Positions 17,280 to 26,239 of a stretch of DNA of 64,000 nt are shown here, piece after piece. Where the stretch lies: positions 287,527 through 351,526 of the forward strand of contig NZ_NKQJ01000002.1 in assembly GCF_002312815.1 (NCBI RefSeq), in the 5' to 3' direction. Made by a program: the position numbers and the translations under genes. The first letter of the stretch is position 1, and every line of letters starts with the position of its first letter. Origin of the DNA: Agaribacterium haliotis. GTDB taxonomy: Bacteria; Pseudomonadota; Gammaproteobacteria; Pseudomonadales; Cellvibrionaceae. A model generated the notes under the pieces. The model searched no databases, was not told the origin of the DNA, and worked only from the letters and a program-made list of their open reading frames with translations.

Positions 17280-18286
17280 TGGGCCGCGTCGCAACAACAA
17301 AGCTGACCATCACTTTGCTGTTGCTCGGTGCGATTTTACTTCTCGCGTCGCTCAGTCTGGGCTCTAGCTCTTTCGAGCTCAGCTTACTATTTAGTTCCGA
17401 GCAGCAACAAAACATCGTTCTGCAACTGCGCCTGCCACGCACCTTGGTGGCAATCGGTGTCGGCTGCTTATTGGCGACAAGCGGCTGCGCGATGCAGGGT
17501 TTATTTCGCAATGCCTTAGCCGACCCGTCGATTATTGGCGTCGGTGCCGGCGCCTCACTCGGTGCCAGCTTATTTATTTTTTTTAGCGCCCAACTCGCTC
17601 CGTATTCGATAGGCCACATTGGCAGTCTCGGTGGCTCAGCCTTAGGGGCAAGCTTCGGCGGAGCACTGGCGGTGCTTGCGGTTTACCACATCGCCAAACA
17701 CCGAAGTTATGTCAGTGTCAGCACCATGCTTCTGGCTGGCATGGCTTTGAGTGCGCTTGCCGCGGGCATCAATCAGCTGCTGCAATTTTTTTCAACCGAT
17801 CAAATTTTGCGCCAAATGAGCCTCTGGCACATGGGCAGCTTAAGCGGCAGCGACTGGTTGCGCGCAGTGTCGGCGATTAGCTTAGCAGCCCTGTGTTTTG
17901 TTTTACTGTATCGCCAAGCCCGCGTACTCAATATCTTTTTACTTGGAGAAAGTGAAGCCCGCCACCTAGGCATCAAAGTTGAACAGAGCAAACATTTGCT
18001 TATTGTTGTTGTCGCGGTGGCAACCGGCTCAGCGCTGGCACTGGCTGGCAGCATCGTCTTTATCGGTTTGATTATCCCCCATTTGTGTCGCTTACTGGTG
18101 GGCCCCGACCACCGTATTTTATTACCGGTGTCAGCGGTCTGCGGTGCGCTATTACTACTGGCAGCAGATATCGGCGCGCGCCTGTTACTGGCGCCCAGCG
18201 AACTGCCCGTTGGTTTGCTTATCGCATTTATCGGTGCACCGTTTTTTCTTGTATTACTGCGCAAACGCCCTGCATACAGCTATTAG
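17279..18286 (+). CDS. btuC: FecCD-type ABC permease, cobalamin transport (BtuC)
   Basis: A 335-residue inner-membrane permease with about ten helices. FecCD landmarks are LRLPRTLVAIGVG, GCAMQGLFRNALADPSIIGVG, and the cytoplasmic coupling region ARHLGI followed by FIGLIIPHLCR. It would import B12 with BtuD and BtuF. By sequence alone it could serve haem or siderophore, but the riboswitch-led operon points to B12. The start overlaps the cobO stop by one base. Confidence 0.9.
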   Translation: MGRVATTKLTITLLLLGAILLLASLSLGSSSFELSLLFSSEQQQNIVLQLRLPRTLVAIGVGCLLATSGCAMQGLFRNALADPSIIGVGAGASLGASLFIFFSAQLAPYSIGHIGSLGGSALGASFGGALAVLAVYHIAKHRSYVSVSTMLLAGMALSALAAGINQLLQFFSTDQILRQMSLWHMGSLSGSDWLRAVSAISLAALCFVLLYRQARVLNIFLLGESEARHLGIKVEQSKHLLIVVVAVATGSALALAGSIVFIGLIIPHLCRLLVGPDHRILLPVSAVCGALLLLAADIGARLLLAPSELPVGLLIAFIGAPFFLVLLRKRPAYSY

Positions 18287-18294
18287 GCCCCGAA

Positions 18295-19068
18295 ATGTTA
18301 AGCTGCCGAAACTTAAGTTTTAAGCGCGAAAAAAGCCAAATATTAAACAATATTAGTTTTGACCTAGGCCCTGGCCTACACGCCATACTCGGCCCCAATG
18401 GCGCAGGCAAAAGTACTTTATTAAATTGTTTAAGCGGCGAGTTAAAAATAAGCGCCGGCCATATACAGCTCGGAGATAAAGAACTTGAGCTTTGGCCTGA
18501 ACAACTAAGGGCACGATCGCTTGCAGTACTGCCACAAAAAAGCAATTTACACTTTGCATTTAGCGTCGAAGAAGTTGTCAAACTCGGGCGCACACCGCAC
18601 AGCAGTGGTCAACGGGTAGATAACGATGTGGTGCACGCAGCGCTGCAAAGCTGCGATTTAATACAGCTAAAATATAAAGCCTATACCGAACTAAGTGGCG
18701 GCGAGCAGCAGCGCTGCCAACTCGCCCGCATATTTGCTCAGCTCTGGCGCAAGCAAGATTCTACACTCAGGGTTTTGCTACTGGACGAACCCAGTAGTGC
18801 GCTCGACATCAAACATCAATACAACCTGATGAACCAACTCAAAGAGATGGCTAACGAGGGATGCAGCATTATTTGTGTGATGCACGATTTTAATTTAGTT
18901 AGCCAATATGCAGATTCACTATTGATGCTTCATCGGGGGCATTTAGTACAGCACGGCCCAACCGAGACCTGCCTCAATGAAAAACTGTTTAGTGATGTAT
19001 TTGAAAAAAAAGCACTATTTGTTCAACACCCAATCACGGGGAAAAAGCTTCTGAGTTTTTATGATTAG
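18295..19068 (+). CDS. btuD: ABC transporter ATPase, cobalamin transport (BtuD-like)
   Basis: A 257-residue ATP-binding subunit of the FecE/HmuV/BtuD class that drives the BtuC permease. Walker A is GPNGAGKS at 33-40, the signature LSGGEQQ at 133-139, Walker B VLLLDEP at 160-166, and a switch His follows in VMHDFN. An open frame runs upstream to 18085, but that part lies inside btuC; the ATG at 18295 gives the normal length. Automated annotation may call it a hemin importer, which the operon context contradicts. The 3' end overlaps btuF by eight bases. Confidence 0.9.
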   Translation: MLSCRNLSFKREKSQILNNISFDLGPGLHAILGPNGAGKSTLLNCLSGELKISAGHIQLGDKELELWPEQLRARSLAVLPQKSNLHFAFSVEEVVKLGRTPHSSGQRVDNDVVHAALQSCDLIQLKYKAYTELSGGEQQRCQLARIFAQLWRKQDSTLRVLLLDEPSSALDIKHQYNLMNQLKEMANEGCSIICVMHDFNLVSQYADSLLMLHRGHLVQHGPTETCLNEKLFSDVFEKKALFVQHPITGKKLLSFYD

Positions 19069-19987
19069 ATATTTATTCGCGTTACTTACAGCTGCAGCTG
19101 CTGCGTGCTCATGCCTTGCTGACATTGTAGTAACAGACGATAGCGGCCGACAGGTAAACCTCAAGCAACCAGCCAAGCGGGTAGTCGCTCTTGCTCCACA
19201 TCTGGCTGAACAAGCGTGGTCTGCCGAAATCGGTACGGCTCTGGTGGCCGCAGTGGACTATGCCGACTACCCCAAAGCCGTTCAAAAACTTCCTCGCGTA
19301 GGCAACAGTTCGGTTATCAACATTGAAAGCATAGTCAGCTTAAACCCTGACTTGATTCTCGCTTGGGCCGGAGCCAATAAAGATATTGAAATGCAGCGCC
19401 TGAAAGATCTAGGCCTAACAGTTTACACCAGCGATGCACACAACTTTGATGACATTAGCAACAATGTCCGCAAGCTTTCACTTTTCTCAAAAAAACCTCA
19501 AATAGGCCAACTTCGCGCAGACGATTTTGATAAAAAAATTGCCGCACTAAGACAAAGATATCAACACCAAGCTAAGGTGCGTATTTTATATCAGGTATGG
19601 CACGACCCTCTGCAAAGCTTAAACAATACAACACTTATTCACCAGGTCATCGAGTTGTGTGGCGGAACAAATATTGCCGCCCAAGCAAAAGCTGTCGCCC
19701 CCACTTTAAGCTTTGAAAGTGTGCTAAGCGCAGACCCCGAGATAATTATTACCGGCTCGAAAGATAACGATGACAAGCTCGATATGTGGCTGCGCTTCAC
19801 AAGCTTAAGTGCAGTAAAAAATCAGCAGTTAAAAACCATCGACCCCGATTTACTGCACAGGCACACATTCCGCATTGCCGAAGGTGCGACACTTATGTGT
19901 GAACTGATTGACAATTACAGGCAACAGCGCGACAGCACACCTGAGCCACTAATACTCGGCCAGAATCCAGACAAGGAAGATAGGTAA
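19061..19987 (+). CDS. btuF: Periplasmic cobalamin-binding protein (BtuF-like)
   Basis: A 308-residue substrate-binding protein of the two-lobe TroA/BtuF fold with a long linking helix. A signal peptide ends near residue 21 (CLADI). VVALAPHLAEQAWSAEIG and ESIVSLNPDLILAW match the BtuF N-lobe; the C-lobe has SADPEIIITGSK. It delivers B12 to BtuCD. The ATG lies within the end of btuD. The protein is slightly longer than E. coli BtuF because of a C-terminal tail. Confidence 0.88.
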   Translation: MIRYLFALLTAAAAACSCLADIVVTDDSGRQVNLKQPAKRVVALAPHLAEQAWSAEIGTALVAAVDYADYPKAVQKLPRVGNSSVINIESIVSLNPDLILAWAGANKDIEMQRLKDLGLTVYTSDAHNFDDISNNVRKLSLFSKKPQIGQLRADDFDKKIAALRQRYQHQAKVRILYQVWHDPLQSLNNTTLIHQVIELCGGTNIAAQAKAVAPTLSFESVLSADPEIIITGSKDNDDKLDMWLRFTSLSAVKNQQLKTIDPDLLHRHTFRIAEGATLMCELIDNYRQQRDSTPEPLILGQNPDKEDR

Positions 19988-19988
19988 T

Positions 19989-20372
19989 ATGCTATATAAC
20001 GGCGGCTGCCACTGTGGCAAGGTGCAATTTTCAATCGAAGCCCCAGAATACGTTGAGGTTGAAGATTGCAACTGCTCGATCTGTGAGAAAACAGGCTTTC
20101 TTCACCTGATTCTTCCACGAAGCAAATTTAAACTTTTAAGCGGCGAGCAATATCTAAGCTGCTATCAGTTTAATGAAAAAATCGCCAAGCACTACTTTTG
20201 CTCGGTCTGTGGCATTAAAGCTTTTTACATCCCCCGCTCAAACCCCGACGGCATTGACGTTAACCTTCGCTGCCTGGAGCAAAAGCCCAAGAGCGTACAT
20301 ATAAATAAATTTGACGGAAGGAACTGGGAAGCAAACGCCGCTACTCTAGCTCACAAAAGTAAAGACGCTTAG
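19989..20372 (+). CDS. GFA/CENP-V family zinc protein
   Basis: A 127-residue protein of the glutathione-dependent formaldehyde-activating (GFA)/CENP-V superfamily. The zinc ligands are visible: C7 and C9 in GCHCG, C27, C29 and C32 in CNCSIC, and C71 and C74 in CSVCG. The family includes S-hydroxymethylglutathione synthase, but most small members have unproven function. It begins one base after the btuF stop region and may ride on the B12 operon transcript. A link to B12 is not evident. Confidence 0.85.
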   Translation: MLYNGGCHCGKVQFSIEAPEYVEVEDCNCSICEKTGFLHLILPRSKFKLLSGEQYLSCYQFNEKIAKHYFCSVCGIKAFYIPRSNPDGIDVNLRCLEQKPKSVHINKFDGRNWEANAATLAHKSKDA

Positions 20373-20572
20373 ATTAACTACCTTAAGACAGTAACTTAAA
20401 ACAAGCACCAGCACCCTAGAGTATTTATTTTTCACCAGGCCCTGGTTTAGGCCAGCCTTCAGCCCAACAGAATAACTTCACCCTTGGCACAGCTACAAGG
20501 CCACTGTATCGTTGGCTTACGTTTATTGCTTCCAACTTGGCGGCCAAAGCCTCACACAACAAGAGTGATTTT

Positions 20573-21172
20573 ATGTACACCGTCTACGGCGACAAAATTA
20601 GCGGCAATTGCTACAAAATAAAATTAATGCTCGAATTGTTAGGGCTAGACTACCACTGGCAAGATATCGACATTCTAAAAAAAGAAACGCACAGCGAAGA
20701 TTTTTTGGCAATGAACGCCAACGCAAAAGTGCCAGTACTTAAGCTCGACGACGGTCGCTACTTAAGTGAATCCAATGCGATACTGGCTTTTCTCGCCGAC
20801 AACACCGATTTTTTACCGCAAAATAGCTATCAAAAAGCCAAGGTCTTTGAATGGCTTTTTTTTGAGCAATATAGTCACGAGCCATATATCGCTGTCGCCC
20901 GCTTCATTCAAACCTATCTCGGTCTGCCCGAAGAGCGCCGCGGCGAATACGAAAGTAAAAAAGACGGGGGCTATCGCGCCCTTGCGCTTATGAATCAGCA
21001 GCTACAACAATGCGACTTTCTCTGTGGCGACACCTGTAGCATTGCCGATATCAGTCTCTATGCTTACACCCACGTCGCCGATGAAGGCGGCTTTGACTTA
21101 ACACCTTACCGCGCAATCACAACTTGGTTTAAGCGTATTGAGCAGCTGCCAAACTACTGTGCTATGCGCTAA
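20573..21172 (+). CDS. Glutathione S-transferase family protein
   Basis: A 199-residue protein with an N-terminal thioredoxin-like GST domain (about 1-80: YTVYGDKISGNCYKIKLML, the cis-Pro strand NAKVPVL and the glutathione-binding LSESNAI) and a helical C-domain with the SIADISLYAY motif. It probably conjugates or reduces substrates with glutathione. The ATG at 20573 follows AAGAGTG; an upstream frame from 20537 is less likely. The 200-bp gap before it suggests its own promoter, though I see no clear hexamers. A strong hairpin follows the stop. Confidence 0.9.
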   Translation: MYTVYGDKISGNCYKIKLMLELLGLDYHWQDIDILKKETHSEDFLAMNANAKVPVLKLDDGRYLSESNAILAFLADNTDFLPQNSYQKAKVFEWLFFEQYSHEPYIAVARFIQTYLGLPEERRGEYESKKDGGYRALALMNQQLQQCDFLCGDTCSIADISLYAYTHVADEGGFDLTPYRAITTWFKRIEQLPNYCAMR

Positions 21173-21178
21173 ATTTGT

Positions 21179-21200
21179 TAATGCCCGTGAACGGGCATTA
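21179..21200. terminator. Hairpin terminator between convergent genes
   Basis: TAATGCCCGT-GA-ACGGGCATTA is a perfect 10-bp stem with a two-base centre, directly after the GST stop and just before the end of the convergent lipoprotein gene. T-runs are short, but position and symmetry suit a bidirectional terminator. Confidence 0.7.
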
Positions 21201-21202
21201 AT

Positions 21203-22111
21203 TTACTGACTTGAATCAAGCTGCGCGACCGGCTCAAGCTCGCACGCTGATGCTCGAAACTTTGGCACCGACTTAAAAGACTTATTCAGCGTAACAAACT
21301 CTATTCGATCACAACTTTCATTAACAACCCAACCGCGCTCCACACGCTTTTCACCGTCTTCTTTGTAGCGCACGGTCCTCTGCTTCATCGATAAGCCAGC
21401 ACCTTGCTGTCGATATTGACTGTAGGCAATCTCAATGGTTTTCAGAAACGCGCTGCGCACCGCCTGGCGAAACACCTGGTAATCATCTTGCGCCCAGTAG
21501 GCTTGGGGGTCAGGGGACTTGGCCGGAATAAGATATTCGACCTGTATATTTTTAGACCTTAGCGAATCGTCTTTATTCGAAACAAAAACAACCGTATTTA
21601 GTGCAATAAGATCCGCGTTGTCTTGGGTAAGATAAAATGCTGGTGCAACCTGCGCTATATAAACATGGGCCTCTGGAATATGTGCCTCCTGAGAGGCCAA
21701 AAAAACTTCAACTTTCTCTTGCCCGTATTCAATAAAACGGCCTGAACCCACAATGCTCTTTGCGTTGATACGTTCGACAACAGAACGATAGCCATCAACT
21801 ATACGATTGGCCATTTCTTCACGCTGCTTATCTCGCTGCGCCTCCATGCTCGATTGAACTGCCGCGTGAGTGGCAATACCAGCAATAAAGCTAACCATGT
21901 CATAGCCTGGGTACAGCATGGCTCCGCTAGATCTAGCTTCGTTGTCACTATCGGGCTTGCCGTAGAAGGCAATTTCCTCCAGCGGAGGAAAACGCAGGTA
22001 AACACGACTGGAGTCAACAGGCTCCAACGCTTCATATGATTCTTTTACTGGGTTTTGGCTGCCGCATGCAACAACATTAAATAGTATGGCAATATAAACT
22101 AAAAATTTCAT
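21203..22111 (-). CDS. Predicted lipoprotein, unknown function
   Basis: A 302-residue protein with a lipoprotein signal: hydrophobic residues 3-13 then the lipobox VVAC, giving lipidated Cys16 followed by Gly. Residues 75-90 (SFIAGIATHAAVQSS) are hydrophobic and could be a hairpin; a charged EAQRDKQREEMANR helix follows. The rest has no motif I recognise. It is separated from a second lipoprotein on the same strand by a repeat element. The two proteins share a general plan (lipobox, hydrophobic Ala-rich patch) but no obvious alignment. Confidence 0.7.
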   Translation of the reverse strand: MKFLVYIAILFNVVACGSQNPVKESYEALEPVDSSRVYLRFPPLEEIAFYGKPDSDNEARSSGAMLYPGYDMVSFIAGIATHAAVQSSMEAQRDKQREEMANRIVDGYRSVVERINAKSIVGSGRFIEYGQEKVEVFLASQEAHIPEAHVYIAQVAPAFYLTQDNADLIALNTVVFVSNKDDSLRSKNIQVEYLIPAKSPDPQAYWAQDDYQVFRQAVRSAFLKTIEIAYSQYRQQGAGLSMKQRTVRYKEDGEKRVERGWVVNESCDRIEFVTLNKSFKSVPKFRASACELEPVAQLDSSQ

Positions 22112-22153
22112 TCACAACCCCCCCCAAAAAAAGACCAGCATTACCTCAATGTT

Positions 22154-22314
22154 GTTCACTTAAGTGCAAACTTCCCGGAACGAAGCTGATGCGGGTTTTC
22201 TCGGGACGCCGTAAACCCGTCCATGGGGGCTTCGCCGCCGCATCCGTGCGGCAGAGACCCAATCAAACCCACTTCAGCTTCGCTCCTACCATCTCGTTCC
22301 ATCATTAAGTGAAC
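22154..22314. repeat. 161-bp interspersed palindromic repeat (MITE-like)
   Basis: The ends are exact inverted repeats: GTTCACTTAA at 22154-22163 and TTAAGTGAAC at 22305-22314. Further in, the arms also match imperfectly: GAAGCTGATGCGGGTTT at 22183-22199 pairs with the complement of AAACCCACTTCAGCTTC. The core contains nested hairpins (GGACG...CGTCC and CCGC...GCGG) and the phrase GGACGCCGTAAACCCGTCC. No ORF and no clear target-site duplication. It resembles short interspersed repeats I know from marine gammaproteobacterial genomes. It fills most of the 231-bp gap between the two lipoprotein genes. Confidence 0.7.
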
Positions 22315-22342
22315 AGTGTTGCAGCAATGCAGGCCTTTTCTT

Positions 22343-23095
22343 TTATTGCTTGCTCAAGTCAACCTGGGCAATTTCCCCTGTTTCAGGGTCAATGACTTCA
22401 CCTTCATTAATTTTGCCGCGCTTGGTGTTTACAACCTCATCCAGGGTTGACTCGACAACTTGGTAATAAGCGTTAGTTAAGTTTGGAAAATCAGGTTTTT
22501 GTTTCCACTCACCTTCAGCGCCCTTGCGAAAGTCCAAGGGTTTAAACCAGGTAAAAGTATTGTCTTCAACTCGAACAACAAACTGCAGACCGCTAATTAG
22601 CGCCTGCGGGTCGCTTACTGGAACATACGAAGAATAGTTACGCTGAACCCCAACATAATTAAGCTCAACACCAATCAGGTAGTCTACGTCGTACTTTTGC
22701 TTAAAAGACGAAAAGTCTCGCGGTGCGGTATTGGGCAGCTTGCCGGAATACTTAGGCAGCTCACTCAACTCAAGTGGGGCTTCAATAATCTTCGCGTCGT
22801 AACCAAGCTCTTCCACTTTTGCTTTAATCAGCAAAGGGATTTCTTTCAAATCATCAGCGCTCAAGCTATCTACGTGTTTGCTTAAACTGCTATTTGCAGC
22901 CGCTGCAGCAGCTAAGCACAGTAAGCAACTTGCCCCGGGATAGGTAATCTGCACATCTGGCAGCGGCGCTACCGCAATACCAATCTTGGCATCCTTGTGT
23001 AAAGTTGTTTCGCTATAGTTGATCGGTTGCTGTTTAGTCGTGGCACAGCCACTGGCAAAAATAACCCCAAAGAAAACAATAAATAAAATACGCAT
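22343..23095 (-). CDS. Predicted lipoprotein, unknown function
   Basis: A 250-residue protein with a clear lipobox: hydrophobic residues 3-14, then ASGC with lipidated Cys17. An unusual stretch CLLCLAAAAAANSS near residues 57-70 is followed by an alpha-beta region (YDVDYLIGVELNYVGV). The C-terminal part has a NEGEVIDPETGEIAQ tail. I recognise no family. An outer-membrane location is inferred from the residues after Cys (Ala-Thr, not Asp). Confidence 0.7.
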   Translation of the reverse strand: MRILFIVFFGVIFASGCATTKQQPINYSETTLHKDAKIGIAVAPLPDVQITYPGASCLLCLAAAAAANSSLSKHVDSLSADDLKEIPLLIKAKVEELGYDAKIIEAPLELSELPKYSGKLPNTAPRDFSSFKQKYDVDYLIGVELNYVGVQRNYSSYVPVSDPQALISGLQFVVRVEDNTFTWFKPLDFRKGAEGEWKQKPDFPNLTNAYYQVVESTLDEVVNTKRGKINEGEVIDPETGEIAQVDLSKQ

Positions 23096-23376
23096 TATTT
23101 ATATCCATTTAATTACTTTTAATTGTGAAACACCCAGCCGCCTTAACGCTAACGTGGGAGATATGCGCAACTCAAATAGAGCAATAGAGAAGTACTACAG
23201 AAAGGAAAAAAACGCCTAAAAAATAACTACGCGCTCCAAGTTCCATTTGCAGGGCCGCAACTAATTTGTAGTTACGGTGCTAGATCCATTCAATACAAGA
23301 AGAATTGCGCGCCGATATTAATAAAATTTTTTTTGGCACGCAAATATTCAAATCAATAAAAAGCGACTATTAGCAG

Positions 23377-23985
23377 CTAGGGCTCGCTCTCTTCGCCGTC
23401 AAGCAAGTGGCCAAGTTTGCCTTTTTTTGTTTCGAGGTACTGGGCGTTGTGTGGGTTGCGGCCGGTTTCGTGGCGGCGGCGTTCGACTATCTCAACGCCG
23501 ATCTGTTCCAGAGCTTTAATCTTGCGAGGGTTGTTGGTCATCAGCCGGACTTTTTGTATGCCGAGGTGTTCAAACATAGGCTTGAGCATGCTGTAGTCGC
23601 GCATGTCCGCACCAAAACCAAGCTTCTCGTTTGCTTCAACAGTATCGAGCCCGCAGTCTTGCAGTTTATACGCCCGGATCTTATTGATCAGGCCGATGCC
23701 CCGACCTTCCTGGCGCAGATAAAAAATCGCACCGCGACCTTCAAGTGCAATTTTGTGCATGGCGGCCTGTAGTTGAGCGCCGCAGTCACAGCGCAGGCTG
23801 AACAGAGCGTCGCCAGTTAGACACTCACTGTGAATGCGCACCAGCGCCGGCTCTTCGCTGTTGTGTAAATCACCGTAGCTGAGCACCACGTGCTCTTTGT
23901 CATTGGTTTCATCAACAAAACCGTGCATGCTAAATACGCCCCAAGGGGTGGGCAATTTGGATGACTCTACATATTTGACCGACAC
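23377..23985 (-). CDS. ribA: GTP cyclohydrolase II
   Basis: Opens GTP to the pyrimidine precursor in the first step of riboflavin synthesis. The 202-residue protein has the zinc site C55, C66 and C68 ([15 protein letters not shown]), the EGRGIGL loop and the [10 protein letters not shown] motif. It is the only gene here with an intact GTP cyclohydrolase II zinc site, because the C-terminal domain of RibBA at 27 kb lacks it. It is separate from the main riboflavin operon; the 281-bp gap beyond its end (23096-23376) holds nothing I can identify. Confidence 0.95.
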   Translation of the reverse strand: MSVKYVESSKLPTPWGVFSMHGFVDETNDKEHVVLSYGDLHNSEEPALVRIHSECLTGDALFSLRCDCGAQLQAAMHKIALEGRGAIFYLRQEGRGIGLINKIRAYKLQDCGLDTVEANEKLGFGADMRDYSMLKPMFEHLGIQKVRLMTNNPRKIKALEQIGVEIVERRRHETGRNPHNAQYLETKKGKLGHLLDGEESEP

Positions 23986-24059
23986 AAAAACTCCAATAGG
24001 TCGCCGCAGCTTTTACAGCAAGGCCGGCACGATACTCTTTTGCTCGGCTGAGCGTCAAG

Positions 24060-24734
24060 TCAGGGCAGAATGCGGTTCTGCAGAATCATGACGCCGCTCT
24101 CGACGCGCATATCAACCTTGGACAAAAAGCTATTGCCAAGCAGCATGTCGATTGGAAAATCCCCTTCGATCACAGTGGCTTTGGCGTTGTTTACAACAAT
24201 GCCGCCAACGTTGACACTGGCAATCAGGATTTCGTGAGCCAGAGTTACTCCCTGCGCCGTCGCAACACGAATCAGCTCGCCATCCCTATACCGCAAACCG
24301 AGCCTATCGGCCATTCGCGAACTCATAGAAATCGACGTCGCCCCCGTATCGACAAGAAAAGGCACGTTGTAACCTCTAATCACTGCCGTTCCGAAATAGT
24401 GGCCTTGGCGCTGGCTGGCAAGCCTGACTTCACGCGCTTCATTTTGTTTATAGTTGGCGCCAATTTGGCGGCTCAAGCCGAGCTCAAAACGCTGGCCCTG
24501 ATACGACACAAGCGCCTGTTTACTCGTTGCCTGAATAAGCTTGACCCCTTCAGGCGAGCTATTCCCGGCCTTGAGAAAGTGCTGACGGCCGTTTATCACC
24601 AGCACTGCAGCATTGGGCATCAGGCCTTTGACGACGATATCTGGCCGCGAAGCTTGCGGCTGGGCGAAGCCCTTCGCGAGAGCCAAACAACACGACAAAC
24701 ACAAAAAGATGCGCAGAACGGCGGAACGATGCAT
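24060..24734 (-). CDS. Secreted retropepsin-like aspartic protease (clan AA, TIGR02281-type)
   Basis: A 224-residue protein with a signal peptide (about 1-24) and a single retroviral-type aspartic protease domain: catalytic D129-T130-G131 in FLVDTGATS, a flap region, and LGNSFL near the C-terminus. Such enzymes act as dimers, so one DTG per chain is expected. An N-terminal module (about 30-90) precedes it. Location is periplasmic. Substrates are unknown. It lies between ribA and pgpA on the same strand, with gaps that allow separate transcription. Confidence 0.85.
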   Translation of the reverse strand: MHRSAVLRIFLCLSCCLALAKGFAQPQASRPDIVVKGLMPNAAVLVINGRQHFLKAGNSSPEGVKLIQATSKQALVSYQGQRFELGLSRQIGANYKQNEAREVRLASQRQGHYFGTAVIRGYNVPFLVDTGATSISMSSRMADRLGLRYRDGELIRVATAQGVTLAHEILIASVNVGGIVVNNAKATVIEGDFPIDMLLGNSFLSKVDMRVESGVMILQNRILP

Positions 24735-24788
24735 GTGACCAATCTCTATTCAAAAGCACTAAGCACAAGTGCTTGAATCAAGTATGGC

Positions 24789-25286
24789 CTACAAAGCAAA
24801 AAAATGAACGGAAGCCTGTATACAAACAAAGGTAAAGAGCCCGGCGACAATGTCGTCAATCATAATTCCGGCACCGCCTTTGACCTTCTGGTCGAGCCAG
24901 CTAATTGGCCAGGGTTTGACCATGTCAAAAAAGCGAAACAGAACAAAGCCAATCAGTAACCAGTGCCAACCAGCCGGCGCGGCAAACATTGCCAGCCAAA
25001 AACCGGCAAACTCATCCCAGACGATGCCACCGTGATCGTGCACGCCGAGCTTGTTAGAGGCGTAAGTACAGATGTGGTTGCCAAACAGCCAAGCTGCGGC
25101 CACAAGCGCAGCGTAAAGCCACAGCGGCAGCTCGGCAAACAACAAATACAAAGGCACCGCCGCCAGGGTGCCAAAGGTACCCGGCATAATGCGGGCCAGG
25201 CCGGAACCAAAGCCAAAAGCTAAGAACATGCGCCAGTCACTAAAGACCTGTCGCGCAGGTGGCATGGGGCTGCGTTTATAAGCCAT
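24789..25286 (-). CDS. pgpA: Phosphatidylglycerophosphatase A
   Basis: Dephosphorylates phosphatidylglycerol phosphate to phosphatidylglycerol in the inner membrane. The 165-residue protein has the PgpA landmarks GLARIMPGTFGTLAAVPLY, DHGGIVWDEFAGFW and a C-terminal GGAGIMIDDIVAGL, with four hydrophobic segments between. The start overlaps the thiL stop by one base, the common thiL-pgpA arrangement. Confidence 0.95.
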   Translation of the reverse strand: MAYKRSPMPPARQVFSDWRMFLAFGFGSGLARIMPGTFGTLAAVPLYLLFAELPLWLYAALVAAAWLFGNHICTYASNKLGVHDHGGIVWDEFAGFWLAMFAAPAGWHWLLIGFVLFRFFDMVKPWPISWLDQKVKGGAGIMIDDIVAGLFTFVCIQASVHFFAL

Positions 25287-26239
25287 CAGAAATGCTGAAA
25301 CCCCTGTTGTTTAACAAAAAACGGCGCGCCGCTGGATGCCTCGACCACACCTTGCCCCTCGACGATCTCACCGATGCGGGTCACATCGAGCGAACGACTG
25401 CGCCCGGCCTGTTTTAACTGCTCCGCTTCGGCTCCGCCGGCGGTAAAGCACAGCTGGTAATCATCGCCACCACTCAAGGCGTACTCGAGCGCCTGGCGTG
25501 TTGGCGCGGAAGCCAACAGCGCCTGCGACAGCGGAATACGGGTGCTGTCAACAACGGCCTTGACCGCACTGGCCTCAGCCAAGTGGCCGAGATCGGCAAG
25601 CAGGCCGTCACTGATATCGATGCAGGCACTGGCACGAGCGCGCAGCTCTTGCCCGAGCTTGATACGCGGCTCCGGTTTCCAATACGCGCGCTTGAGCTGC
25701 TGAGCACTTTGCGCATCGGTATCCAAATCGCCGAGCAGTAACTGCAAACCTGCCGCGGCATCACCGAGACTGCCGCTGACAAAAATCTCATCGCCAACCT
25801 TGGCGCCGCTGCGCAACAGGGCCGAGCCTTGAGGCGCGGAGCCAGTGACATGCACACTGATACACAGCGGCCCCTTGGTGGTATCGCCGCCAACCAGGCT
25901 CACGCCGTAGTGTTCGGCAACCTCATACAAACCGCGACTGAAAAGCTTTAACCACGCTTCGTCAGCGTGCGGCAGTGTCAACGCAAGTGTCATCCACAGC
26001 GGCTCAGCGCCCATCGCCGCGAGGTCACTTAAAGCCGTGCGCACTGCCCGCGAGGCAACCAGTTCGGGCCGCGCTTCGGCGGGAAAATGGCGCCCGGCGA
26101 CGACGGTATCTACGCTGCACAGCAGCTCGTGACCCGAAGGTGGCGTCAGTACGGCACAGTCATCCCCGACACCCTGGCGCACACTAGCGCCGCTGCCGTG
26201 AGCACTGAAAAACGCCTTAATCAGGCCAAATTCATCCAC
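25286..26239 (-). CDS. thiL: Thiamine-monophosphate kinase
   Basis: Phosphorylates thiamine monophosphate to thiamine diphosphate. The 317-residue protein shows GVGDDCAVL near 22-30 with metal-binding Asp residues, VDTVVAGRHF, SDLAAMGAEP, VGGDTTKGP and CIDISDGLLADL, all typical of the AIR-synthase-like ThiL fold. One-base overlaps with nusB before it and pgpA after it indicate a coupled operon. Confidence 0.95.
   Translation of the reverse strand: MDEFGLIKAFFSAHGSGASVRQGVGDDCAVLTPPSGHELLCSVDTVVAGRHFPAEARPELVASRAVRTALSDLAAMGAEPLWMTLALTLPHADEAWLKLFSRGLYEVAEHYGVSLVGGDTTKGPLCISVHVTGSAPQGSALLRSGAKVGDEIFVSGSLGDAAAGLQLLLGDLDTDAQSAQQLKRAYWKPEPRIKLGQELRARASACIDISDGLLADLGHLAEASAVKAVVDSTRIPLSQALLASAPTRQALEYALSGGDDYQLCFTAGGAEAEQLKQAGRSRSLDVTRIGEIVEGQGVVEASSGAPFFVKQQGFQHF

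Noticed and set aside
18085..18294. N-terminal extension of the BtuD-like ATPase
   Set aside because: The open frame overlaps the end of btuC in another frame and the extra residues resemble no ABC ATPase. The ATG at 18295 gives normal length and Walker A position.
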